From Pelomonas parva (GTDB lineage: Bacteria; Pseudomonadota; Gammaproteobacteria; Burkholderiales; Burkholderiaceae_C): a DNA stretch of 64,000 bases. The stretch is taken from assembly GCF_043555835.1 (NCBI RefSeq), contig NZ_JBIGHV010000005.1:124001-188000 (forward strand), read 5' to 3'. The notes below the pieces were generated by a model. The model saw nothing but the letters and a program-made list of their open reading frames with translations. It was not told the origin of the DNA and did not search any database. This document shows positions 31,458-39,822 of the stretch, piece by piece. A program made the position numbers and the translations under genes. Within the stretch, counting starts at the first letter, position 1. Each line of letters starts with the position of its first letter.

Positions 31458-33893
31458 CTATCGGGTCGCCAGGTCCGGCCGGATGAGGGCGAGCGCGCCG
31501 AGCAGGTCTTGCGCTGCCACGGGGTCGCGCCGTTCGAGCGCCAGTGCCAGGCGGCGTAGCGGCTCGGCGGCGGGCTGGAAGTCGGGGCTCTGGCGCAGCA
31601 CGGCCAGCAGCGGCGTGCCGACGCGGGCCAGCATGACGGCGGGGTCGGCGCTGGGCGCGGTGCGGCGGCCCAGGTCCAGGTAGCTGCGCCGCGCGTCGGC
31701 GTAGGCGTTCAGGCGCGGCGCGAGGTCGGGCGTGGACAGCAGCGTGGCGGTGTCGACACGCACCTCGCCGAGCAGCGCCAGCAGCCGGTCGCGTGGCGCG
31801 GAGTCGGGTGCGTAGGTGATGCGCGGCGCGCGGTAGGCCACCCAGGGACGGTCGTCGGTGTTGGGCGGCGTGTCGCCGGCCAGGCGACGCAGCGCGGTGC
31901 TGTCGGCGATGAAGCTGCCAAGGATGGCGAAGTCGTCGGCGAGGCCGAAGTGCGCCGCCATCTCGGGTCGGGTCTTGCCCGGTGTGAAGTGGGTGCCGCC
32001 CGCGCGCCCGATCAGGCCCACGGTGGGCGTGTCCAGGCTGTTGCTTGCCAGCAGCGCCGCGCCGTCGGGGAAGGCCTGCAGGAAGGCGGCGGTGATGCTG
32101 CGCAGCGTGTCCAGGTCCAGCTGGTGCAGCGGCAGCCACTGGCAGAACACGCCCTGCGGCGCGAGGCGCCCGCGCACCGCCTGGAAATGCTCGACGGTGT
32201 AGAGTGCGCCGGAGCCGCTGCGGGCGGGGTGGAAATTGTCGGAGACGACGACGTCGTAGCCCTGCGTGGCGGTGCGCACATAGCGGCGTGCGTCAGCGGT
32301 GTGCATCTGCGGTGTGGGACCGGCGCCTAGCGCCGTGCGGAACAGCGCCGAGGCCTCGATGACCTCGGGCAGCAGCTCGACGGCGTCCACCTGCACGCCG
32401 GGCAGGCGCGCGGCCACGCCTGAGGTGATGCCCGAACCCACGCCGAGGAACAGCGCGCGCTTGGCTTCGCCGTGCAGCAGCAGCGGCAGCAGCGCCTGGC
32501 GGCCGTCGACCAGCACCGTGTCGCTGCTGCCCTCCTGCTGGCGGTTGTTGATGTGCAGGCGGGCAACGCCTTGCGCGTCCTCGACGACGCTGACGGCGGC
32601 CATCGTGCCGTCGCGGTAGCTCAGCAGCCGGCCGCCTTCGGGCAGGTCGACGAAGGCCAGCGGTGGCGCGAACAGCGCCAGCGCCGCCGTCGCGCCCGCC
32701 GGCAGCCACCAGGCCGGGCGGCGCCAGGCCGGCGCCAGCAGCAGATAGCCGGCCGCCACCAGCAGCAGCGCGAGCTTGGGGCCCAGCGCCGAGGCCAGCA
32801 CGACACCGAAGACCGGCGCCGCCGCCATCGCGCCCAGCGTGTTGACGCCCAGCGCGCGGCTGAACGGGATGCCGGCTTCGGTCGCGTCGGCGCTGAGCTG
32901 GCAGAACAGGGCGCCCATCAGCAGCGTCGGCAGCGCGAAGGCGGCCAGCGCCAGCAGCGCCTCGACGGCCAGCGCGCTGGCGAGCGTCGCCGGGAGGAAG
33001 TCGAGCAGTGTCTGCTTGATGGCCTCGGCGCCCCACAGCGCGGCCATGCCCAGCAGCACGCTGAAGGCCAGGCCTTGCAGCAGCGCCGGCGTGCTGCGCA
33101 GGCGCGGCCAGCGGGCGAAGGCGGCGGCGCCCAGCGCGCTGCCGGTGAGATAGACGGCCAGCAGCAGCGCGAAGGTGTAGACCGTGTCCTCGGCCACCTG
33201 GCTGAGCACGCGCACGGCCAGCACCTCGTAGGCGATGCCGAGCAGGCCGGTCGCGGCGAGCATCCACAGCGGGCGTTTCGATGTCTTGCGGCCCAGCGTG
33301 GCGACCGGCGCGGCTTGCAGGGCGAGGCCGGCGAGCAGCGCGCAGCCGAGGTTCAGCGCCACGCACAGCCCGGCACTGCGCGTGAGGCCCCAGTCTGGGA
33401 TCAGCCAGAAAGCGGTGGACAGCACACCGGCGACGGCGCCCAGCGTGTTGGCGGCATACAGCGGCGCGACGCCGGCCGTGCCCAGCCGGGCCATGGCCGG
33501 CAGCGTGGCGCCCATCGCGGCTGTGGCCGGCAGCAGCAGCAGGAAGCTGGCACCGAAGGCGACGCTCCAGTGCCAGGCGGGTGTCGCGTGAGGCCCGATC
33601 AGCGCCAATGCGGCATTGCTGGCGGCGGGCATGCTCAGCATCAGCACGCCGCTCCACAAGCCGATCAGCACCTCGCAGCCGGCATACCAGCGCAGCGGCT
33701 GGCTGCTTGCCTCGATGCGCCGGCCCAGCAGCAGCGAGCCCAGTGACAGCCCACCGAAGAAGGCCGCGACGACGGCCAGCACGGCGGCCGATTCATGCCC
33801 GAGGACGAGGCCGAACTGCTGCGTCCAGACGATCTGGTAGCCCAGCCCGGCAAAGCCGGACGCGGCCATCAGCAGCAGCGCGAGGCGGTTCAT
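31458..33893 (-). CDS. Membrane-embedded spermidine-synthase-like protein (transporter-like N-terminus)
   Basis: 811 residues from ATG 33893. The N-terminal about 430 residues form many hydrophobic helices (AALLLMAASGFAGLGYQIVW-type start) typical of the membrane part of fused spermidine synthases. Residues about 440-700 are a Rossmann methyltransferase-like polyamine synthase domain: ALFLGVGSGITSGVAARLPG, VDAVELLPEVIEAS, ADARRYV and YDVVVSDNFHP. In soluble spermidine synthase the region equivalent to YDVVVSDNF contains the catalytic Asp of YDVIIxD, retained here. The C-terminal tail is helical. Actual polyamine synthesis by such fusions is not established. Confidence 0.87.
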   Translation of the reverse strand: MNRLALLLMAASGFAGLGYQIVWTQQFGLVLGHESAAVLAVVAAFFGGLSLGSLLLGRRIEASSQPLRWYAGCEVLIGLWSGVLMLSMPAASNAALALIGPHATPAWHWSVAFGASFLLLLPATAAMGATLPAMARLGTAGVAPLYAANTLGAVAGVLSTAFWLIPDWGLTRSAGLCVALNLGCALLAGLALQAAPVATLGRKTSKRPLWMLAATGLLGIAYEVLAVRVLSQVAEDTVYTFALLLAVYLTGSALGAAAFARWPRLRSTPALLQGLAFSVLLGMAALWGAEAIKQTLLDFLPATLASALAVEALLALAAFALPTLLMGALFCQLSADATEAGIPFSRALGVNTLGAMAAAPVFGVVLASALGPKLALLLVAAGYLLLAPAWRRPAWWLPAGATAALALFAPPLAFVDLPEGGRLLSYRDGTMAAVSVVEDAQGVARLHINNRQQEGSSDTVLVDGRQALLPLLLHGEAKRALFLGVGSGITSGVAARLPGVQVDAVELLPEVIEASALFRTALGAGPTPQMHTADARRYVRTATQGYDVVVSDNFHPARSGSGALYTVEHFQAVRGRLAPQGVFCQWLPLHQLDLDTLRSITAAFLQAFPDGAALLASNSLDTPTVGLIGRAGGTHFTPGKTRPEMAAHFGLADDFAILGSFIADSTALRRLAGDTPPNTDDRPWVAYRAPRITYAPDSAPRDRLLALLGEVRVDTATLLSTPDLAPRLNAYADARRSYLDLGRRTAPSADPAVMLARVGTPLLAVLRQSPDFQPAAEPLRRLALALERRDPVAAQDLLGALALIRPDLATR

Positions 33894-33899
33894 GGAAAT

Positions 33900-33967
33900 G
33901 CAACCACAGAGGCACTGAGACACAGAGCCTCTGCGCTTCCTCTGTGGCTCTGTGCCTCTGTGGTTGC
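33900..33967. repeat. CACAGAG-type long palindrome
   Basis: A 68-nt imperfect palindrome. The outer arms GCAACCACAGAGGCA (33900-33914) and TGCCTCTGTGGTTGC (33953-33967) match exactly. The inner arms continue with two mismatches to CACAGAG/CTCTGTG (33921-33927 and 33940-33946), leaving a 12-nt loop. It lies between two minus-strand genes and could form a 28-bp hairpin. Similar CACAGAG-rich palindromes occur in intergenic DNA of many unrelated bacteria, to my knowledge. Confidence 0.85.
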
Positions 33968-33980
33968 CTTTGATCCCATC

Positions 33981-34607
33981 TCAGGCGTTGAAGCTCAGCG
34001 TATAGCCCCAGCTTTCCAGCCGCGTCGGAATCGCGTTGAAGGCCAGGCTGATGCGCCGCCCGCCGGCGTTCGGCGGCACGGCATGCATCAGATAGCTCGG
34101 GAACAGGATCAGGTCGCCGGGGCTGGGCGCGGGGCTGACCCATTTCTCGGCGTTGTACGGCCCGGTCGTCACGCCGGCATGGTCGTTCTTCAGCGTGAAG
34201 TCATGGCCGCCGGGCGACTTCATGAAGACGGTGCGCGCCGACTCGTGCGTCTCGGTCAGGTAGACGACGCCCGACGCGAAGCTGTTGGCATGGTTGTGCA
34301 TGGCCTGGCGCCCGCCGGTGTCCAGCACGTTGACCCACATCTCCTTGATGGCCCAGCCCAGGTTCTCGCCGAACAGCAGGCGGCCGAACTCGGCCACCTT
34401 GGGCGTGATGAGCGCGGCGGCTTGCACGAACAGCGGGCTGTCAGCCGGCTGCAGCATGCGGGTGTGCGACAGCGCCTCGGAGCTGTTGTTGTGCTCCAGC
34501 GCGCGCGTGCTGAAGTGGTCCACCAGCGCGTTGACAAGGGGCTGTGGCAGCACGCCCGGCGCCCGCAACAACGGGATCGGGAACAGGCCGATGACTTCGT
34601 CAGTCAT
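33981..34607 (-). CDS. Putative 2OG-Fe(II) oxygenase (TIGR02466-like)
   Basis: 208 residues from ATG 34607, which overlaps the HupE stop (ATGA). Expected jelly-roll features are visible: the metal-binding segment AMHNHANSFASGVVYL, the second histidine in SYLMHAVPPN and the 2OG-binding arginine in GGRRISLAFNAIP. Family TIGR02466 is a putative prolyl/other 2OG-Fe(II) dioxygenase group with undefined substrates. Last gene of a three-gene overlapping set with a PPIase and a HupE protein. Confidence 0.85.
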   Translation of the reverse strand: MTDEVIGLFPIPLLRAPGVLPQPLVNALVDHFSTRALEHNNSSEALSHTRMLQPADSPLFVQAAALITPKVAEFGRLLFGENLGWAIKEMWVNVLDTGGRQAMHNHANSFASGVVYLTETHESARTVFMKSPGGHDFTLKNDHAGVTTGPYNAEKWVSPAPSPGDLILFPSYLMHAVPPNAGGRRISLAFNAIPTRLESWGYTLSFNA

Positions 34608-35563
34608 GCCACCACCGCCGCGACGCGCAGCCACGACCAGTACGCCGCCATGCCGCCGATGCCGTACAGCGACACCGTGCGCAGCCGCTGCGCCGCCGGC
34701 CACCTGGCCGTGACGCGCCACAGGCACCAGCAGAGCGCGACCGTCATCAACTGGCCCAGCTCGACGCCAAGGTTGAAGGTCAGCAGCGCGACGAAGAGGT
34801 GGTTGTCCGGCAGACCGATCTCCTGCAGGGCGCCGGCAAAGCCCAGGCCGTGTACGAGGCCGAACAGGAAGGCGACGGCGGCGGGCCAGCGGCGCGCGAC
34901 CGTGTCACGCCGGTGCAGCGCCTCGACGGCCACCAGCACGATGGACAGCGCAATGGTGGCCTCGACCGGCGCGGAGGGCAGCGTGAGCCAGCCCAGGGCG
35001 CTGCTGGCCAGCGTCAGGCTGTGCGCAGCGGTGAAGGCGGTGATCGTCCAGACCAGGTTGCGCCTGAATCCCACGAGGAAGAGCAGGCCGACGACGAACA
35101 GCAGGTGGTCGATGCCGCCGAGGATGTGCTCCACGCCCAGCAGCGCGTAGGCGCTGGCGATCTCGCCCATGCCGCGCGGATCGTCGGCCGCGCCAAACAG
35201 CTGCACCGTGGGCTGGGCCTTGGTGAGCGTGTAGACGCGGCTCTGGCCGTCCAGCCAGAAGACGCGGATGACGGCCGCCGAATAGCGGTCGCCGACGCCC
35301 TTGACCGACAGCGTGCCGGCCAGGCCGCGCTCGCCGCAGCGCAGCGCATTGCCCTGGGCCCGGCAGGCCTCGGGCCAGACGGGTGTCAGGTCTTGCGCCA
35401 GCGGCCGCTTCTCGCCGGCCATCCATTGCCAGATGAACTCGCCGCGCTGCGTCTCGTGCAACTGCATCTCGGCCATGCTCATCTCGTGGGCGCGCGAGGG
35501 CAGGGCAGCGGCGGCCAGCGCGAGCAGCAGCGCTGCGCGCAGCCAGATCAGCAGGCGCCTCAT
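34604..35563 (-). CDS. HupE/UreJ family membrane protein
   Basis: 319 residues. Signal-like N-terminus (LLLALAAAALPSRAHEM), an extracytoplasmic beta domain to about residue 140, then six to seven membrane helices. The His-rich motifs GVEHILGGIDHLLF, TAFTAAHSLTL and FGLVHGLGFAGAL are those of HupE/UreJ, a family that includes nickel or cobalt permeases and uncharacterised relatives. No hydrogenase or urease gene lies nearby, so a different metal or role is likely. It overlaps both neighbours by 4 nt. Confidence 0.9.
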   Translation of the reverse strand: MRRLLIWLRAALLLALAAAALPSRAHEMSMAEMQLHETQRGEFIWQWMAGEKRPLAQDLTPVWPEACRAQGNALRCGERGLAGTLSVKGVGDRYSAAVIRVFWLDGQSRVYTLTKAQPTVQLFGAADDPRGMGEIASAYALLGVEHILGGIDHLLFVVGLLFLVGFRRNLVWTITAFTAAHSLTLASSALGWLTLPSAPVEATIALSIVLVAVEALHRRDTVARRWPAAVAFLFGLVHGLGFAGALQEIGLPDNHLFVALLTFNLGVELGQLMTVALCWCLWRVTARWPAAQRLRTVSLYGIGGMAAYWSWLRVAAVVA

Positions 35564-36426
35564 GGCGCCGGGGCCTCAACCTTGACGGTGTACTTCTTGG
35601 CCAGCGCGGCCACGGCGGCGCTGCGTTGTTCGGCCAGCACCGCATCCGTCCAGTCCTGCAGCACGACGCCGCGCAGTGCCTCGAAGCTGGCGGGCTTGCC
35701 CGCGCTGGTGGCGTCCAGCCGCACCGCATGCCAGCCGTCGCGGGACTGCAGCGCCAGCCACTGGCCGGCGGCTGCGCTTTCCAAGGCCTTGGCGAAGCCC
35801 TCGCCATAGCTTTGCGTCAGGTTGCCGTGCGGCCTGCCCTTGAAGACGCGCAGGCCGGCCTTGGCGTCGCCGGGCGTGCCGTTGTTGAGCAGGTCGACGA
35901 AGGCGCGCACGGCGGTCTCGCCGGCCTCGCCGCCCAGCACGGCCTCCTGGAAGTCGAAGCGGGCCGGCTCGTCATACTTGGCGCGGCGTTTCTCGAACCA
36001 GTCGCGCAGCACCTCATCCGATGCCGGCGGCAGCTGGGTGCCGCCGTCGACGACGCTGAGCGCCTTGAAGATGACGCGCTCGCGGATGGCGGTGTCGCCC
36101 TTGTCCAGCTGCAGCGCCAGGCCCTCGCGGTAGAGCACCTCATTGTCCAGCCAGACCTTCTGCAAGGCCTTCATCTCTTCGGCAGTCGGCTCGTGGCCGC
36201 GCTTGGCCTTGAAGAGATCGCGGGCTTCCTTCGTCACCTGGGCGCTGATGACGATCTCGTTGGCCTCGTCGGTGCCACGGTTGACAAGGCGGTCGATGCC
36301 AAACAACGCCGCGCCGATCAGCAGGAAATGCAACAGCGGTTCGCGGACCCAGTCGGGGCGGCCGGGCTGGGTTTTGCGGGCAGGCGCTGCCTGGGTGGCG
36401 GCATTCAGGGGAAGCTGGGCGGACAT
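35560..36426 (-). CDS. Membrane-anchored parvulin-type peptidyl-prolyl isomerase
   Basis: 288 residues from ATG 36426. A single helix (LLHFLLIGAALFGID, about residues 32-46) anchors a periplasmic domain. The N-terminal SurA/PpiD-like helical part follows (EEMKALQKVWLDNEVLYREG), then a parvulin-like domain (SYGEGFAKALESAAAGQWLALQSRDGWHAVRL). First gene of the PPIase-HupE-oxygenase set. It may fold the exported domain of the HupE partner; that is an inference. The isomerase domain is divergent and catalytic activity is not certain. Confidence 0.85.
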   Translation of the reverse strand: MSAQLPLNAATQAAPARKTQPGRPDWVREPLLHFLLIGAALFGIDRLVNRGTDEANEIVISAQVTKEARDLFKAKRGHEPTAEEMKALQKVWLDNEVLYREGLALQLDKGDTAIRERVIFKALSVVDGGTQLPPASDEVLRDWFEKRRAKYDEPARFDFQEAVLGGEAGETAVRAFVDLLNNGTPGDAKAGLRVFKGRPHGNLTQSYGEGFAKALESAAAGQWLALQSRDGWHAVRLDATSAGKPASFEALRGVVLQDWTDAVLAEQRSAAVAALAKKYTVKVEAPAP

Positions 36427-36511
36427 GGATCTCGGCACGGGACGGCGGGGTCTGGCCGGAAATGCTAGTGACGCTGCAAGACAACTTGACGACAGCCGGC
36501 CAGCTCTCTCA

Positions 36512-36795
36512 GGGCCGAGCGCCGGGCCTGCCATGGGCCAGAGGCCCATGTCCTTCCGTAGGCACAAGCAGTTCGCAGGACTGCTTGTGTCCGACTCCAG
36601 TTCGCCAAGCCGGCCCATCTGGCGATGCATGCGGCTCAATGCCGCATGCATCGCCGTCCCCTTGGGGGCTGAGGTCGGACACATGGCGCCCTGTGGGCGG
36701 CATGTGCCCACCGAAGGGCTGCGGCACTGCCGCAGCGCGGTCTGCAAGACCGACCAGACTCGCCGCGTTCAGCGGGCGAGGTTGGGCGAGGGGCT
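36512..36795 (-). repeat. Structured 3'-UTR repeat, copy A
   Basis: On the minus strand it starts 1 nt after the stop of the PHP-type gene and fills the 369-nt gap up to the PPIase gene, apart from 36427-36511, where I see nothing further. Hairpins: GCTGCGGC/GCCGCAGC (36718-36736), GACACATG/CATGTGCC with an inner GCCC/GGGC (36678-36708), and a perfect 15-bp stem (36621-36635 and 36641-36655) with a 5-nt loop. Two more exact hairpins are found only here: 36563-36589 (10-bp stem) and 36532-36550 (8-bp stem). The far end is the 17-nt block at 36512-36528, also present in copy B. About 93% identical to copy B over 148 nt, by eye. Confidence 0.85.
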
Positions 36796-39072
36796 TCACC
36801 TCACGCCGGCGACGGTGAACGAGTTGGCCACCTGGACGTAGATCGGGTTGCTGTAGAACCAGAGGTCGGCCCAGGCCGCCACGTCGTAGGACACGGCCTT
36901 CTGGCCAACGATGGGGTTGGCCGCGCCCGTGGCGGTTTCCATGTGCGCCGGGCAGCCGTCGATGGTGCCCGTGGTCATGGTGGCGCCCGCAGCCGGCTGG
37001 TTGGTGGCCGCCGTCGTGCAGGGGATGCGCAGCATCGTCGGGTCGATTGCATTGGTGTAGACGTCGGCCAGCGGGTTGCCGTTGGCGTCGGTCTCGTAAG
37101 GCACCGCAGCCGGCAGGTTGGTGCCGCGCAGGCGCACGTACTGCGAAGCCTGCACGGCCGGGATACGGAAGCTCATCTTCAGGAAAACGCTGTTGTCCAC
37201 GCCCGATTGCACTTGCGTCCACGCCGAGCTGCCGTTGCCGAAGGTCTTCAGCACGGCGGCCGAGGTGTTCTTCGCAGCGGCCGGCACGCTGGCCAGGCCC
37301 GTGGTGGTGCCGTCGGCCTTCAGCCAGTTCGCGTTGCGCGGCCATTCGCCGGCGTAGTCGGCCGAGGCGGGCGCCTTGTAGCCTGTGACCAGGCCGCGGA
37401 TCACGTCGACGTGGTCGAGCACCGGCTTGTTCAGCGGCTGGCTGATGCCCACCTGGGCCAGCGACGGGTTGGCGAAGCTGTAGGGTGCATAGCTCGCACC
37501 GGCCGGGTCGCGCAGCGCGATGGCGATGACGATGTCGGCGCCGGGGCGCACGACGAGCTTCTCGCCCATGGTGGCGCAGCCGGTCTTGTCGATGTCGGTG
37601 CCGTTGGTGGCCGCGCTAACGGCCAGTGCCTCGACGGACGCATTGCTGCGCGCGCCGATGCCGGGGTAGGAGGCGCAGGCCACAAAGGCCAGGCGGTCGA
37701 TCAGCTGGCCGCTGGCGGCCCAGGCGTTGCCGGTGCGCAGGCCGTCGACGATGGTCTGCGGGCGCAGCTTGTCGGCGCCGTTGCGGACCATCACGTAGGT
37801 GCGCTGGTACTCGCCCGGCAGGAAGTCCTGCGTGGAGCGGCGGTCATCCGGGCCGAAGCTGCCGCGGTTGTGCCAGTCCGAGCTGGCGAAGAACCACCAG
37901 TTGCGACCTTCGCCCAGCAGCGCATCCCACACGCCACCGACTTCAGAGGCATAGACGCCCGTGCCGCCATAGGTCGTGCCGCCGACCGAGTCGGTCAAGG
38001 TGCCGCCGATGTTGTTGCGGCGCTGGTGGTATTCACCGCGCGCGTCCGAAGCGCCGTGGCCGGGCTGCGATTCGAAGCCGAAGGCAACGGCCGGTGCCGC
38101 GTTGTTGAGGTTGCGCAGGTGCTCGACGTTGAAGCCGTTGTTGCCGTTCGGGTTGAACGGGCCGGCGCGCTCCAGGTGGGCGGGCACGTAGTAGCTGGTC
38201 TGGCCGTGGAAGTCGGCCATCCACTTCATGGCTTCGACCGTCTTCAGGTGGCCGCGCGTGCCGACGCCGGTGCCGCTGGTGGGGACGAGCTTCTTGCCGG
38301 TGGCGCTCCAGCCGATGGCGGTGGAGGTGGAGTCGGCGCTGTTGGGGTTGGTGCAATCCCAGTTGTTGCCGATGGCCGAGCCCGTCACGTTGCCGCGGCT
38401 GGTGTCGGTGTCATTGCGGTCGAAGCAGTACGACCACTTGGACAACGCGTTGGCATTGCCTAAAGCGGTGTAGCCCGGCGTTGTCGGCAGCGTGGCGGTG
38501 TCGATGGACGAAGGCATCTGGCCGCTGATGATGGCCATGGAGCTGTGCTCGTGGCCGGCGACGACGGACTCCAGGCCCAGGAACATCGGCAGGTTGTTCT
38601 TGGCCGCGAGGTATTCGAGCTGCGGGTACTGGAACTCCTGCATCGACTGCCAGCGCCACATGTTGCCGTTGCCGCCCACGCCGCCGCTGTCGCCCTTGAT
38701 GGCGGCCGCGCCGATGCTGTTGGACCAGGTTGTTGTCGGGCCCTGGCCGGCCACGTGGGGGTAGGCCGGCGTGGACAGGGATTCGTCTTCGGCCAGCGTG
38801 CAGTTGCGGTTGCCGCGGCCGCCGTGGCCGGCTTGCACGAACCAGTCCAGGCCCCAGGGCGTGTCGGTGGTCTTGTCGGTGGACTTCTTCACCAGCTTCT
38901 GCATGGAGATCGCGCCGTCCGAGCAGGTGGTGTGGTTGTGGAAGTCACCGGCGACGTATTTGCCGGGTGTCTTGCCGGCAGCGGTCGCGAGCGTCGGTGC
39001 GATCACGGCGGCACTGCCGAGCGTCGCCAGGGCGGCCAGGGCGATCTGGCTCTTGCTGAAGAAGGGGGTCAT
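36796..39072 (-). CDS. Large secreted PHP-domain-like protein
   Basis: 758 residues from ATG 39072. A signal peptide (IALAALATLGSAAVIAPTLATAA) is followed by KYVAGDFHNHTTCSDGAISM, the DxHxH plus SDG start of PHP-type metallo-phosphoesterases. Further candidate ligands are in GLESVVAGHEHSSM and FFASSDWHNRGSFG. The C-terminal about 250 residues are beta-rich, with few recognisable motifs. PHP enzymes hydrolyse phosphoesters with a trinuclear metal site; the substrate here is unknown. The protein is much larger than classical PHP phosphatases. It is followed directly by repeat copy A. Confidence 0.75.
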   Translation of the reverse strand: MTPFFSKSQIALAALATLGSAAVIAPTLATAAGKTPGKYVAGDFHNHTTCSDGAISMQKLVKKSTDKTTDTPWGLDWFVQAGHGGRGNRNCTLAEDESLSTPAYPHVAGQGPTTTWSNSIGAAAIKGDSGGVGGNGNMWRWQSMQEFQYPQLEYLAAKNNLPMFLGLESVVAGHEHSSMAIISGQMPSSIDTATLPTTPGYTALGNANALSKWSYCFDRNDTDTSRGNVTGSAIGNNWDCTNPNSADSTSTAIGWSATGKKLVPTSGTGVGTRGHLKTVEAMKWMADFHGQTSYYVPAHLERAGPFNPNGNNGFNVEHLRNLNNAAPAVAFGFESQPGHGASDARGEYHQRRNNIGGTLTDSVGGTTYGGTGVYASEVGGVWDALLGEGRNWWFFASSDWHNRGSFGPDDRRSTQDFLPGEYQRTYVMVRNGADKLRPQTIVDGLRTGNAWAASGQLIDRLAFVACASYPGIGARSNASVEALAVSAATNGTDIDKTGCATMGEKLVVRPGADIVIAIALRDPAGASYAPYSFANPSLAQVGISQPLNKPVLDHVDVIRGLVTGYKAPASADYAGEWPRNANWLKADGTTTGLASVPAAAKNTSAAVLKTFGNGSSAWTQVQSGVDNSVFLKMSFRIPAVQASQYVRLRGTNLPAAVPYETDANGNPLADVYTNAIDPTMLRIPCTTAATNQPAAGATMTTGTIDGCPAHMETATGAANPIVGQKAVSYDVAAWADLWFYSNPIYVQVANSFTVAGVR

Positions 39073-39185
39073 GGAAGCGGCTCCAGGGAGGAAGGGGAGA
39101 GACTGGAAAACCGGGCGCATGCTATGGACCGGGCGTGACCTCGGCATGACGGCATTGCGACGCCGCGTGAGCCGAAGCGCGGGGG

Positions 39186-39635
39186 TCAGCGCAGGCCAGC
39201 GAAGTCGACGTTGAACATGGCCTTGACCGGCTCGGCCGATTCGAAATGCAGGTGCATCGGGTAGCTGCGACCGATCTGCAGCGGCTGCTTCAGGTCCAGC
39301 AGTTCGATGTGCAGGCCGTCCTCGGCCAGGGTCAGCATCTCGCCCGCCGGGATCAGTAGTGACAGGTCTTGAGCGTCGCTCGGCGCGCCCGGCCCAGCCA
39401 GCCGGGCGCCGCCCGCCAGCGGGGTCTTGATGCCGATGAGGCGGTCGGTCGTCTGCACCTCGTCGAAGCGCATGAAGAGGCGGGCGCTGTCCGCGTCGAC
39501 CCGGGTCGCCCGTGTCCACGGGTGCCAGATGCGCAGATGGCTGCTGAAGAACTCGCAGGCCTGGGCTGGGCGGGCCAGGCCGGCGGCGCCTAACGCGATG
39601 ATCAGGTGGCGGCGGTTCAGGGTGGAGGAGGTCAT
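39186..39635 (-). CDS. PCu(A)C-like periplasmic copper chaperone, ligand-poor
   Basis: 149 residues. A twin-arginine-like start (LNRRHLIIALGAAG) is followed by the PCu(A)C beta fold: WTRATRVDADSARLFMRF, DRLIGIKTPLAGG, LLIPAGEMLTLAEDGLHIEL and LKQPLQIGRSYPMHLHFE. In characterised members the copper ligands include a His-x-Met in the segment aligned with DGLHIELL; here the Met is replaced, and the preceding HxxH/Met-containing loop is shortened. Metal binding is therefore doubtful. It lies upstream of the PHP-type gene on the same strand, 113 nt apart. Confidence 0.75.
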   Translation of the reverse strand: MTSSTLNRRHLIIALGAAGLARPAQACEFFSSHLRIWHPWTRATRVDADSARLFMRFDEVQTTDRLIGIKTPLAGGARLAGPGAPSDAQDLSLLIPAGEMLTLAEDGLHIELLDLKQPLQIGRSYPMHLHFESAEPVKAMFNVDFAGLR

Positions 39636-39822
39636 GGCGGGGCAGGGGGGGCGGCAGGTCCGCGACCATCGCAGCGGCCGATGACAAAGGCGTGACGCGT
39701 CACTGCAGCAGGCCTTGCCTTCATGGCGTCACGCGCCTGTCGTCATTGCTCACCACACTCCGCCCCGACGTTCATGCAGCGGCTCCGTGCCGCCCCCAAC
39801 ATCCAAGCTCTGGAGTTTTCCG

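Noticed and set aside
33894..33980. Insertion sequence end or transposase remnant around the CACAGAG palindrome
   Set aside because: No transposase, no target-site duplication and no longer terminal repeats were found.
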